Shown here one piece after another: positions 12,711 through 23,541 of a stretch of DNA of 64,000 nt. The translations under genes were made by a program, and so were the position numbers. Below the pieces are notes generated by a model, which had not been told where the DNA came from, made no database searches, and was given only the letters and a program-made list of their open reading frames with translations. Numbering within the stretch: the first letter of the stretch is position 1; each line of letters opens with the position of its first letter. The stretch comes from Corella eumyota (Eukaryota; Chordata; Ascidiacea; Phlebobranchia; Corellidae), in the NCBI GenBank assembly GCA_963082875.1, contig OY720098.1:11842001-11906000 (forward strand), read 5' to 3'.

Positions 12711-13079
12711 GTCAGTACACAAATCACGAAGTCAGTACACAAATCACGAAGTCAGTACACAAATCGCAAAGTCAGTACACAAATCGCGAAGTCAGTACAC
12801 AAATCGCAAAGTCAGTACACAAATCGCAAAGTCAGTACACAAATCACGAAGACAGTACACAAATCGCGAAGTCAGTACACAAATCACGAATTCAGTACAC
12901 AAATCACGAAGTCAGTACACAAATCGCGAAGTCAGTACACAAATCACGAAGTCAGTACACAAATTGCAAAGTCAGTGCACAAACCAAAAACAGTACACAA
13001 ATCACGAAGTCAGTGCACAAACCGAAGTCAGTACACAAATCGCGAAGTCAGTACACAAATCACGAAGTCAGTACACAAA
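12711..13079 (+). repeat. 20-bp tandem array, left arm of the long-TIR element
   Basis: About nineteen units of GTCAGTACACAAATCRCGAA are present. The first thirteen are exactly 20 bases and some later ones are shortened (GTCAGTGCACAAACCGAA). Units differ mainly at CG positions (CACGAA, CGCGAA, CGCAAA), as CpG decay would give. Because 20 is not a multiple of three, all three plus frames are open by accident. There are no spacers, so this is not a CRISPR array. Confidence 0.95.
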
Positions 13080-13518
13080 ACTATAGAAATCATAACATAA
13101 ATCGATAAAAATATTATATAGTTTTTTCGCGTAATATATTGAAGGGTCTCGTGTCAATTTAATTTGAATTGTTAAATGTTTAATTTGCTCATTGCGGTTA
13201 AACTTTATGTAACAATTTATATCAGTAATAAGCGGTTTGCCACCCATGGGTTCGCATTTTATGATCGAGTTAACTGTTGCGTAACAATTGCAACGTCGGT
13301 TACAAATTGTTAAACAGTCTTTATATAGCTAGCTGTGGTTTAGCCATAAACTATTGAAATTTTATTGTTTGGTAGATAGGCTTGATGTAAATAACTTATT
13401 TAAAAAAATTCAGTTCTAAAAATCCAAAGTAAACGCATATATCGTTTACTGTAAAACTTAGGTTAACAATTTGTTCTTACAACATTAGTGATTATAGTAA
13501 AATTACATCTAGTTTTCA

Positions 13519-14349
13519 ATGTTTTGTCAGGGTTGTGGCGAACATTTACAACCATTTTATAAATTTTGCCCTAACTGTACTCGCAGTACCAATAAGGCTT
13601 GTCAACAACAGTCCTCTTCCAGCTTACAGAAAAAGGTTGATTCGCCTGAAAATCCTTCAATTTTAAAATTTACTACTTTTTTATCAAAAAAATCTGATGA
13701 AAGGAAAAGCTATGCCTCGTATAAACCTAAATTTAAAAAAATAAAAATACGAACAAAATGTTACAATAAACACTGGTTAATGGTGTTTTCCAATGGAATA
13801 TTAGAACCTGTTAGAGGCAAATCACATCCATTAAAAATTTATAATAATGCTACCAGTGAAGAAATCCTTCAAGCTTCCCTATTAAAGCGCAAAGCTTTTG
13901 ATCAAAGTTTTCGTACAGATAAATCATACCTGCTTACCTACCCTGATGGTACAGAAGTGAAAACTATTCCAGGTACTAATAAAGTTTTTACTTCACAAAA
14001 ATATAAACATGAATTAGGAAAAGGGTATTCTAGAATTGCCTTTTATTTAAGTCTCACTGAAAGCCAAAATTTGAATACTTATGGAAGTGAAATTGATAGG
14101 GATCTAGAGGGTTCCAATTTAATAGAATTTATTCCTCAGCCTAAAATGAGATGTCCCATATGCAGTATTTGTAGTGGTGGTCCAGGGCCCTGTTTTTTGG
14201 CTCAATGGGTCTACAAATATCTCGTTTTAGGAATGGATTCTTTAAAGGATTTACCGCAGACTTGCAATGAATCATTTGATAAAATATACAAACAGGTATA
14301 TTTATATTTTACTAGCTTAATTAATTGTAGGTTATGTAAGGATTATTAG
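13519..14349 (+). CDS. Zinc-ribbon protein of the long-TIR element (unknown function)
   Basis: The open frame gives 276 residues. It starts at an ATG followed by a zinc ribbon with CxxC pairs at 3/6 and 17/20 (MFCQGCGEHLQPFYKFCPNC). A basic, low-complexity stretch follows, then a mixed domain with YLLTYPDGTEVKTI. Near residue 215 is a second Cys cluster, RCPICSICSGGPGPC. A good donor at 14296 after ...DKIYKQ suggests that coding runs 13519-14295 and splices onward in phase 0, the last 17 codons then being intron. It lies wholly inside the mobile element, so it is likely element-encoded or captured cargo. I do not recognise the family. No DDE or other catalytic motif is visible. Confidence 0.6.
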   Translation: MFCQGCGEHLQPFYKFCPNCTRSTNKACQQQSSSSLQKKVDSPENPSILKFTTFLSKKSDERKSYASYKPKFKKIKIRTKCYNKHWLMVFSNGILEPVRGKSHPLKIYNNATSEEILQASLLKRKAFDQSFRTDKSYLLTYPDGTEVKTIPGTNKVFTSQKYKHELGKGYSRIAFYLSLTESQNLNTYGSEIDRDLEGSNLIEFIPQPKMRCPICSICSGGPGPCFLAQWVYKYLVLGMDSLKDLPQTCNESFDKIYKQVYLYFTSLINCRLCKDY

Positions 14350-14484
14350 TAATTTATATGAGGTTATTAATAAATTCATATTTTAGAATAATTGATATCT
14401 ACAGTTTTTTCAGCAAAATAGAAAAAATAGGGTATAAGTCTACAACATAGGCTACTTTTTATGTTGAATATTTATATAAAACAG

Positions 14485-15101
14485 TTAAATGCAGCAGAAA
14501 GTGATAGGAATGTTGTTGAAATACTTAAAAGCGATGATGCACTTGAGATTTTAGAAACAGTTGGGCACAGAGGTGTAGGAAAGCGCTTAGCATCTCCATC
14601 AATGCCAAGGCTTTCCTAGCCTCAAACCAGACTTGATGCCGGTTCACACCGAACGACGAGAAAACCGTATGACCTGTTGGTGGCCTTGGACAATAAAGTA
14701 CAGCGTTGGCCACTGGGGTCCAAAAACAGAACATTATTAACCAGAATCAACTGATATTGATTCAACAAACAAAAGAAATACGTAAGAAACCCATTTTCAC
14801 AGGCGCAATAATAACTTTTGTTCGGCGAACCGAAACAGTGCAAACTCGCTACCATCCCGTGCGGTTTAAACACCGTACAAAAGATTTATTGATATAAAAA
14901 AAATCATAGAGACTGTATTTATGTATATTTAAATATATACAGGTTATAAAGGGGACAAACAAATTAACCCCTTTATTCAAGGACAAGTCTAAAGCCCATA
15001 AGGCAGTTAGACGCTCTAAATTTATTCGTTATTATATTGAACATGGTCCAATTGTATATTTTTCGCGTGCCCTTGTAAAACATTGTCGCTATTTGTTATG
15101 A
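14485..15101 (+). other. Probable downstream exons of the zinc-ribbon gene
   Basis: Two open segments follow acceptor-like AGs. From 14485 in phase 0 the frame reads LNAAESDRNVVEILKSDDAL and on to about 14586. From 14943 a 53-codon frame includes KAVRRSKFIRYYIEHGPIVY and ends at TGA 15099-15101. The sequence between (about 14600-14880) has no sustained plus frame and may be intron or a decayed insert. The exon linking is inference, and no known domain was recognised. Confidence 0.4.
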
Positions 15102-15529
15102 AGAGCCAGTGGAAGCTGTGCTTCATTTCCTGTTCAGTCATACTGTGTTATTCGATAATTTCATAGAATAAGGGTTAATAGTGTAACCCTTTTGATGAAA
15201 AAATGTGGATTGACAGTTGTCCGTTTTTGTGTTTTTCCTGCGCGATTTTATTTTCTGACAGTTGGTATATTTTTTTGGTTCCTAAAACACACACCTATTT
15301 TTACTTTGCCAAGTTTTAATTTAGAATTAGTTAACAGTTAAATACCATTATAAAGGATGTAGTCGATATACGAAAGACGTTTTTTTTTACATGAAGATTA
15401 ACCGCAATGAGCGAATTAAATATTTAACAATTCAAATTAAATTGACACGAGACCTTTAAATATATTACGCGAAAAAAGTATTAGGTTTACTATATAACAT
15501 TATTATTAATTTATGTTATGATCTCTATG
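15102..15529. other. Inner part of the right arm of the long-TIR element
   Basis: No gene is seen. From about 15390 the sequence is the reverse complement of 13095-13210, forming the inner end of the inverted arm. Confidence 0.6.
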
Positions 15530-16033
15530 GTTTTGTGTACTGACTTTGTGATTTGTGTACTGACTTCGGTTTGTGCACTGACTTCGGTTTGTGTACTGAC
15601 TTCGTGATTTGTGTACTGACTTTGGTTTGTGCATTGACTTCGTAATTTGTGTGCTGACTTCGTAATTTGTGTACTGACTTCGGTTTGTGCATTGATTTCG
15701 TGATTTGTGTACTGACTTCGTGATTTTTGTACTGACTTTGCGATTTGTGTACTGACTTTGCGATTTGTGTACCGACTTCGGTTTGTGTACTGACTTCGTG
15801 ATCTTTGTACTGACTTTGTGATTTGTGTACTGACTTCGGTATGTGTACTGACTTCGCGATATGTGTACTGACTTCATGATTTGTGTACTGACTTCGGTTT
15901 GTGCACTGACTTCGTGATCTGTGTACTGACTTCGTGATGTGTGTACTGACTTCGTGATTTGTGTACTGACTTTGTGATTTGTGTACTGGATTTGCGATTT
16001 GTGTACTGACTTTGTGATTTGTGTACTGATTGT
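15530..16033 (-). repeat. 20-bp tandem array, right arm of the long-TIR element
   Basis: About 26 inverted units (TTCGTGATTTGTGTACTGAC type) mirror the left array. Short variants reading TTCGGTTTGTGCACTGAC are interspersed. This arm has more units and more divergence than the left one. The minus open frame across it (15506-16126) is a repeat artefact. Confidence 0.95.
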
Positions 16034-16070
16034 AATAAATTTTTTCGCGTTGCCCTTGTGGGCCACCGTA

Positions 16071-16810
16071 TGTTTACTAACAGTAGGAAAGCATGCCAGT
16101 GAGTAACTAGTTATAATCAAAGCCATACAGCCATATGGCTTTGGTCATCCTAATAAACTTTAGTTCACAAGCTTATAAAAATTATATCTAAAGTTAAATT
16201 ATCAGTGCTTGTGTTAGGATGTTAAAATGTCTAAATGTTTTAAATAAATATGCTTGAGGGTTAAGCAATCGATTATATTAATTTGTGTTCAGTTGTTCAT
16301 GTTTATTTAATAAAGTTTTTAGTCAGTTACCTAATTAGATACTGCTTTACAATAACTGAATGACTTGTAATAACTTACTGGTGACGTGTTTGATTATAAT
16401 TTTTCTTGTTTAATAAAATTTATGGGAATTTGTGATTTATTCAAAAAACAATAATCTAAACTGAAAATAAAAACAAATTTACCAAAAAAATAATTATCTA
16501 AACTGGCAGTGTAGTGTAGTAATCAGAACACTTGACTTTAAAACATGAGGTCCTGAGTACGATTTTCACTGCTATTATTGGCAATTATAATCTATAATAT
16601 CCTAAACTGCCAAAAGCAATTCGTGACTGGGTCAGGGTAACTGATTTTACTCTATGTTTAGGTCGTGAAGTCGACCTTCTAAAATAAATAAATATGAAAA
16701 AGAGAGTTGTGGTAAAATTTTAATGATATACATTTTTTTAACATTTTTGTTTAAAAAAAATTTAGTTAATAACAGTAAAACATTTTTACAGTTAATTGGA
16801 AATTTTATTA
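16071..16810. repeat. FUT-C distal 5' flank, duplicated at 35752-36530
   Basis: This is a near-identical continuation of the duplicated flank after the long-TIR element ('tgtttactaacagtagg.aagcatgccag'). It contains a SINE at 16506-16695. No gene is supported. Confidence 0.8.
16506..16695 (+). mobile_element. tRNA-derived SINE
   Basis: The head GCAGTGTAGTGTAGTAATCA followed by GAACACTTGACTT and GGTCCTGAGTACGATTT resembles a decayed tRNA with A and B boxes. A unique body and an AAATAAATAAATA tail follow. The same insertion is present at the paralogous position 36211-36400, so it predates the duplication. A related copy lies at 58655-58925. Confidence 0.65.
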
Positions 16811-16907
16811 TGGTTCGAAATCTTAGATTTCGAAACATATTGTTATTGTCATTATATTTATTATGGTTCGAAATCTTAGATTTCGAAACATATTGTTATT
16901 GTCAGTG

Positions 16908-16942
<35 letters not shown>
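16908..16942. repeat. (TTA)n microsatellite
   Basis: About eleven tandem TTA units lie within the left arm of the foldback composite. Confidence 0.95.
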
Positions 16943-17639
16943 GTTTTTATTCTTTCTAGTCAGAATTTTGAAAGACGATAACTTTTGTTCTTTAAAACTA
17001 AAAGTTCTAAATTTTTAGTATGTTTGTTATTATCCCAACGAATCGCAAACCTCCTATTTAAGACATTTAATTATCACTAATTACTAATTAATAGGTGTTT
17101 GTTTATTAAAATTTAAAGGTTGGTATTAATTTTTTAAATCTTGGTCAATTGTATATTATGATATTACTAACTCAAAAATAAATTAAAATTTTAATTTTTA
17201 TCACTAATTACTTAATAATAGGTGTTTGTTTATTAAAATTTAAAGGTTGTTATTAATTTTTTAAATTTTTGTCAATTGTATATTATGATATTAGTAACTC
17301 AAAAACGAATAAAATTTTAATTTTTGTCACTAATTACTTATTAATAGGTGTTTGTTTATTTAATGTTAAAGATTGTTATTGGGTTTTTAAATTTTGGTCG
17401 GTTTTATTTTATAATATATATAATTCGAAAATGAATTAAAAAATAATTCTTGTTTGTTTTTTTTATTGAAATGCTGGTTTGTTCATTAAAAATTAAAGTT
17501 CGATATTAAGCATTAAAAATTTGGTATGGTGTATTTTATAATATAAGTAATTAAAAAACATATTAGAAAAATAATTTTCGTTTATTTATCATATTTAAAT
17601 GCTTGTTTATTTAATAAAAATCAATTTTAAGAATTTAAT

Positions 17640-18255
17640 TGTTTTTATTCTTATTTGACAAATTTTGAAAGACGATAACTTTTGTTCTTTAAAACTAAAA
17701 GTTCTAAATTTTTAGTATGTTTGTTATTATCCCAACGAATCGCAAACCTCCTATTAACGACATTTAAATGTCACTAATTACTAATTAATATATTTTATTA
17801 TTAAAATTTAAAGATTAAATTTGCTGAAATTTTAATATGTTGTTGGTATTATTATTTTGTATGTTGCTATTTAAAATGAAGATTTAACTCTAGCTAAATA
17901 TCGTTTAATCATTATTTTAGTTTTTTTATAGAATAACGAATCAGTCTGAGTTTATCGCTGAATAATTTAATAGCGTTCTGGTCGCCGTCAAAAATCGTCC
18001 TTTTCGCTGTCTATTAAAGTAAAAAATATTGGTTGAAAATTTAAGTAAAATGTTAAAGTATAAGTCAAAAATGTGTAAAATATATTTTTTTAATTGTTTT
18101 GTTATTATTATATTTTAATATTCGTTTGATTGCTAAAAAATTAAGATCGGTATTTTGCTTTTAAATTTAGTTTACTTTTCTATTACAATATCAATAAATG
18201 CGTGTTCGTTTGTTAAAATTAGGTTTAAATATAAAAAAATATATATTTAAATTTA
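17640..18255. repeat. ~620-bp direct repeat, copy 1
   Basis: The block starts near 'caaattttgaaagacgataa' and includes 'cgttctggtcgccgtcaaaa'. It is nearly identical to 19086-19710. Its first 130 bases also occur at 16956-17085. It is non-coding. Confidence 0.85.
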
Positions 18256-19085
18256 TAATTTAACTAGATTTATTTGATAAATAAAATATGGTTCGAAATT
18301 ATTTGATTATGTTTAGCATAAATTTTTATTAATAAAAAAAAGATGCATACACCTTAACTAAGAATAGTACATATTTTTGATTTTTAATGAACAAACAAGC
18401 ATTTAAATATATTATACAAATAAAATTAATTTTCCAACCCAGTTTTATGTTGTTAATATCAGGATATACATTATAGTAAATTTTAAATTCCTAAAATTGA
18501 TTTTTGATTTTTAATAAATAAACAAGCATTTAAATAAAATAAACAACTAAAAATTATTTTTTAAACATGTATTTTAATTACAAATATTATAAAATACATT
18601 TTATTAAATTTTAAATGCCTATTATCAAACTTTTATTTTTAATAAACGAACAAGAATTTAAATACAATAAACAAACAAAAATTAAATTTTTAATCCATTT
18701 TCGAGTTATTAATATTATAATATATAACTGACCAAAATTTGAAAACTTAATAACGATCTCTAAATTTTAATAAACAAACACCTATTAATTACTAATTAAT
18801 AATATTTAAATTATCAAAATAGGAGGATTGAAACACAATATGATAATAAACAACATACTAAAATTTTAAAAATTTATATACACAAAATCAAAAGTTATTC
18901 GATTTCAAAATTCGGATTAGTAAGAATAAAAATAAAAATAATAATAAATATACGGACAATAACAATATGTTTCGAAATCTAAGATTTTGAACCATAATTA
19001 ATTAATACCCCTACTAAATAAATTATATTTATAAAAAAGAATCAAACAATTTCGAACCATATTTTATTTATCAAATAAATCTAGT

Positions 19086-19710
19086 TGTTTTTATTCTTAA
19101 TCGACAAATTTTGAAAGACGATAACTTTTGTTCTTTAAAAGTAAAAGTTCTAAATTTTTAGTATGTTTGTTATTATCCCAACGAATCGCAAACCTCATAT
19201 TAACGACATTTAAATGTCACTAATTACTAATTAATATATTTTAATCTTAAAATTTAAGGATTAAATTTTCTGAAATTTTAATATGTTGTTGGTATTATTA
19301 TTTTGTATGTTGCTATTTAAAATGAAGATTTAACTTTAGCTAAATATCGTTTAATCATTATTTTATTTTTTTTATAAAATAACGAATCAGTGTGAGTTTA
19401 ACGCTTGAATAATTTAATAGCGTTCTGGTCGCCGTCAAAAATCGTCCTTATCGCTGTCTATTAAAGTAAAAAATATTGGTTGAAAATTTAAGTAAAATGT
19501 TAAAGTATAAGTCAAAAATGTGTAAAATTTTTTTTTTTAATTGTTTTGTTATTATTATATTTTAATACTCGTTTGATTACTAAAAAATTAAGATCGGTAT
19601 TTTGCTTTTAAATTTAGTTTACTTTTCTATTACAATATCAATGAATGCGTGTTCGTTTGTTAAAATAAGGTTTAAATATAAAAAAGTTCATATTTAAATT
19701 TATAATTTAA
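19086..19710. repeat. ~620-bp direct repeat, copy 2
   Basis: This is the second copy of the block at 17640-18255, differing by scattered substitutions and small indels. It is followed by the inverted ATATGGTTCGAAAT module. Confidence 0.85.
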
Positions 19711-19793
19711 TTAATAAACCTACTAAATAAATTATATTTATAAAAAAGAATCAAACGATTTCGAACCATATTTTATTTATCAAATAAATCTAG

Positions 19794-20065
19794 TTAATTT
19801 ATTTATTTTGTGATTCTTAATGACAATAATTTAGGCAGATCAAAAATTTCTTTGATTGATGTCATGAACATTAATAACATTTTGTAATTGATGTCAGTGG
19901 TTATATGACTTCCTGTCTGGACAGATTTTTAATTCAATAAACGTAACAGGGAGCTAATAGCATTTTATGTAATTTTTTTTAACTTTTGGGATTGAATATA
20001 TTTTGTACAGCAATTTTAACTGTATGTTGAATGTCAGTACATATACTTTATGTTATGGCATGGTC
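19794..20065. repeat. Distal end of the FUT-C duplicated flank
   Basis: This matches 36524-36780 and ends where 'gtcagt.catatacttt' stops matching. This is the outer boundary of the duplication. No gene is present. Confidence 0.8.
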
Positions 20066-20251
20066 ACCAAACCCAATATAAATTAAATCAATATTAATTA
20101 CGATAAAATACAATAATACACATAAAAAATAAAAATGAAATAAAATAAAGAAGTGAATGAAATAACAGTATGACACATTTTATTTATAATAATAAAGCAA
20201 TCCTATGATGGTAGTTACAGTGTAAAATAATCTACAAAATAATAATTACAT
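20066..20251. other. AT-rich spacer
   Basis: A short AT-rich stretch links the FUT-C unit to the FUT-D unit. No feature was recognised. Confidence 0.5.
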
Positions 20252-20772
20252 TTCATATAACCCAGTATGGGTCTAGTAGGAAAGCACGAACTGGTCACGA
20301 TAAAATGCATATGATAAAGGGACTAACCGAAATAAACCTACCTATAGAAAGAACATCCCAGAATGGCCTTTCAAAGCTATTGTTTACATACAATGCACAA
20401 ATATATTAACAACCCACGAACTAGTGGGGGTTCACATACATGAAATAAGTGAATATAAATGTTTAAAATAGTTTAAGAACATGAGAAAAAAAGGAAAAAA
20501 AAACTTGATAAATTAAAATATATTGCATTACTAGTGTAAATAGAGATTGTATAGTTAAGTAAGGTTTGGGCCACGGAGATTTAAGGTAGCTGAATATATA
20601 GTTATAGTTGAGTAGCTTTAGATGGTCCAAATTATTTGTTTGGGATGGTTAAGAAATTATTTGTTTGGGATTACAAATGCATGAAATAGACAGCTTTTTA
20701 AGTCATTTTAGCAAGGTTGTTTTTTTATTTAAACTTTAGCCCACTGTCTTTAAATAACATCGATTTTTTTGA
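20252..20772. repeat. 3' flank of FUT-D, duplicate of 1-694
   Basis: This is a close match to the start of the window. Near 20605-20660 it contains a tandem 'aattatttgtttggga' duplication absent from the FUT-A copy. It is non-coding. Confidence 0.75.
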
Positions 20773-22569
20773 TTAATTGCATTCTGGCGGATTGTTTAAA
20801 GCGAATTCATCTAAAAGTGAATGTATCACTTTTGATTCTTTGTTTTCAGATATTTGTTCACATATATTTTAGCTCTGGGTTCAGGGTTAACGTTTGGATA
20901 TTTCTCTCGGATTTGTTGCATCATAATTTCGTCTGTCATGTTTTCATCTTCTCTCCAGCTAAAATATTTTCCGTATTCAGTTTCGTTTTTGTCGAGAAAG
21001 TTTAAATAATCTGCTAGTTTCTGTGGGCTTTCGAAATCTTCTACGTGAATAAATGAATCTATTGGAGCAAACCGTAAATAATTGGTTTTATACGGACCCA
21101 TAACCACCGGAACTGCGTCGTTTAGTATTGCGTTTTGCCAAAACTTTTCTGTAATGTAGTCTTTGCAGTGTATAGCATTTTCGAATGCCATGTAAAACTT
21201 ATATTTTTTAATTGTATCTTTCATTTTTTGCGGGTTTGAACGAGGTAATAAATGTGAATTGCCAAAACATTTACCAATTCGGTCTAGTTGAAGTCCAGCT
21301 TTAATCAAATTATCCCCATACTGTAATCTTATTTTTCCACCATCTGTTCCTCCGCAATTAGTCGCTAATGTTACCTATAAAATAAATTATATGTTATATG
21401 TAAACCATAAAAGACAACATGGTATTAAATAAGCCGTTTACCAATAAAAAAAACTATATTTTTTGAGCATTAAGTAACGTGAATTTTAAATAGTAGTGTT
21501 TTGTTTAACTTAACAGTAAAGTAAAAAATTGATTGGTAATTAATTTTAAAGTACAAAAACAAATAGGATAAGTTAATCTACTGAATGGCTTATGTTTATT
21601 ACTCTGAAGGTCATGTAATGTTAGTTTATACAATTTGTGTATAACTTAAATATCTAATAATTAAAGTTTGGTTCAACTGCTGAAGATGCTTTAATTTTAA
21701 TAAATTAAATTTCATGAAAAACAAAATTGCAAATCGCATCTTTGCCAAAAAAACTCTTTAAAAAGCTAGTTAAAAATACTTACAGCTAATTTTTTATTTT
21801 CCTTTATTATTTAATTTTTACCCTTTTTGAGAACTTTAATAGCACTGTCTCTTTGGTAGTAAAATCGAATAACGTCTCATCGAATCACTTCTATAGGTCC
21901 ACGTCCAATTAAAAAAAATGTTGAACTTCTCCAAGTCGTGTACAACTCTATTAAGAATGGCTAGAGGTTCTCCATTCCACCAAACAAAAATCTGATTTGG
22001 GTTCCTACAATTAAAATTTTGAAATTGTTTGTTATATGAAATATTATAATGCACAATAAAATATAAAAGATTATTTGGTTTGCTTTATGCCTAATTTTCT
22101 TTTTACTTTAAAATAAATTCCAATAAAACTGTTTCACATGGTCTATACCTATAATACTTTCAAGGCATATCACTTCCATGTATGGTAGTGTAATGAAACG
22201 CCACAGCATCAGCTTCTGACAACCGCATTCTATTGGCAACCCAGATCCTGGATCTCCCCATGGATTACCCCAATACAAAATAAGGGACTTATTCTGGGTT
22301 GTAAAATTTTTAAATTTTTGTAAACTTTCTTGGATTGGTATGTTTGTGTCTTGTAAATGGCCTAAAGTTTTTTGTTGTTTTGATATTTCTGTTCGATATT
22401 CATTTGTTTTTGGTAGTATTAAATTTAAGTTTCCTTTTAAAGGTTTATAAAGTTTTTTAGTAGTAAAATAAATATTGTTTGTTTTGTAAATTGCAACTGT
22501 CAAAAATAAAACCACAAAACAACCCAATGTTCTTAATGCCATCTTTGTATAATGTTGAAAGTTTCTCAT
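20773..22569 (-). pseudogene. FUT-D: broken alpha-1,3-fucosyltransferase copy
   Basis: Exons lie at 22569-22149, 22004-21784 and 21374-20773. The signal anchor (GCFVVLFLTVAIY), NPNQIFVWWNGEP, FNWTWTYRSD and AFENAIHCKDYITEKFW are all readable. Exon 1 has lost roughly 37 bases after DPGSGLP, removing the TITNNRKRLS region and shifting frame. Exon 2 has gained bases after TYRSD, shifting frame. Exon 3 has lost one base near 20870, so the last residues differ from all other copies. Each of the first two lesions would kill the enzyme. The copy groups with FUT-A in introns and flanks. Confidence 0.88.
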
Positions 22570-23085
22570 ACTTCTATAGTTGCATTAAAATCATCACAAC
22601 AAAAACCTATTTATTTATGCTAGATATTATAAATGCACCATAGCAATATTAAATAATTTAGTTGAAACATCGTTTTAACCAAATTTAAAAAAAATAAAAA
22701 TATCAGTTGTAAAGAATATTTTTCTTCTAAGTTTAATAGTTGTAGTTCATTTAAATATACATACACAAGTTTGTTGGTTTTTATGTCGAGAACACATTTA
22801 CATGCTTACGTATTACTGTTTTATTTTAGTATATATGGTGTTTAATCCAGTTTATGCAAATAGGTTGATCATAAACTGTAAAATCTAATTTCACGACGCT
22901 GATTTTGTTGCCCCTGTCAACTTATTATTATTTAGTTATCTTCTAGATTTGTTTTAATGTAGAAAAGCAGTTAAATAAAAACTAATCCAATACTTTTACA
23001 TCTTGTTTATATATAAGTTTTCTAAATTCATTTTCCAAATAAACTTTTTTTAATCTAAATATTTTGCCTTATTTGCTCTAATACT
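22570..23085. repeat. 5' flank of FUT-D, duplicate of 2150-2640
   Basis: This aligns with the flank next to FUT-A ('tgctagatattata.atgcac.atagcaatatta'). No gene is supported. Confidence 0.75.
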
Positions 23086-23256
23086 GTGGAATTGATTGCT
23101 TGTGTTACCATACTCACTCTGTTTTGCAATGCCTAGTGCGGAAATCACGACATCTGTTAGAATCCAATTAACCCAAAGATATACAGCTGTATCAGGGGTT
23201 AACAAAGGAGCCCCAGAAAGCGTTAAGCTTCACAAAACTCCGAAATGTGCTGTCAG
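23086..23256. other. Unassigned short segment
   Basis: There is a 61-codon plus frame at 23096-23281, but it runs into the inverted end of the transposon. It has no recognised motif and I do not support it as a gene. Confidence 0.4.
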
Positions 23257-23430
23257 TAAGCCTTTTTACATGGGCGTTTAAGCGAGCTCCGAGCTCGCTT
23301 CTAAGTTCGCTTCACGAATCGTTATAGCGATTTTTTGAAAGAATCAACGAGGCGTAACGAGCGCGTTTCGTAACGTATTTACATGGGCTTCTGTGAGCTC
23401 GCTTTATTTAGTGTCTGACAGATTTCGAGA

Positions 23431-23541
23431 ATGTCTTGTTTTGAAGATTTACTTTTAAATAGTTTAGCGTTGCAATACAGGTTTCTCAAACGTAGTAAAA
23501 AGAGAAGATGTAAGGTGCTACTTATTGCTGCTGCTTATAAA
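23431..23541 (+). pseudogene. Harbinger-like transposase 5' fragment
   Basis: The frame starts MSCFEDLLLNSLALQYRFLK and becomes basic (RSKKRRCK). It then runs into a poly-A tract at about 23540 where homology ends. Harbinger transposases commonly start with a short leucine-rich, arginine-rich leader. The catalytic DDE domain is absent. Confidence 0.45.

Larger units (their letters stand above)
12671..16070. mobile_element. Long-TIR DNA element with subterminal 20-bp arrays
   Basis: The 3400-base element begins TACGGTGGCCCACAAGGGCA and ends with the inverted copy TGCCCTTGTGGGCCACCGTA. It is flanked by TGTTTA on both sides (12665-12670 and 16071-16076). The paralogous locus at 35752-35757 carries a single TGTTTA with no insert, which proves the boundaries. 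Each arm continues through a 20-bp tandem array into about 110 more inverted bases (13095-13210 against 15390-15500, sharing 'ggtctcgtgtcaatttaatt'). Between the arms lies a plus-strand zinc-ribbon gene. Six-base target duplications fit only some DNA transposon groups. No transposase is recognised, so the superfamily is left open. Confidence 0.85.
16811..19793. mobile_element. Foldback composite insertion
   Basis: About 2983 bases are absent from the paralogous locus (36521-36530, TTTATTAATT). TTA is repeated on both sides (16808-16810 and 19794-19796). The left end is TGGTTCGAAATCTTAGATTT. An inverted version ends near 18996 (AAATCTAAGATTTTGAACCA). Inner arms carry a repeat of about 120 bases (GGTGTTTGTTTATTAAAATT), repeated at about 17090, 17215 and 17335 and inverted at about 18640-18790. 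A segment of about 620 bases (17640-18255) is repeated directly at 19086-19710. A short module ending ATATGGTTCGAAAT appears once forward (about 18261) and twice inverted (about 19000 and 19720). There is no coding capacity. It is probably several nested non-autonomous elements. Confidence 0.75.

Noticed and set aside
12711-13079. CRISPR-like direct repeats
   Set aside because: Units are contiguous with no unique spacers, no cas genes are present, and the context is eukaryotic.
12607-13108. Three overlapping long open frames in all plus frames
   Set aside because: They are artefacts of a stop-free 20-bp tandem repeat read in three frames.
15506-16126. 206-codon minus frame
   Set aside because: It is the mirror array of the same 20-bp repeat, with no independent coding signal.
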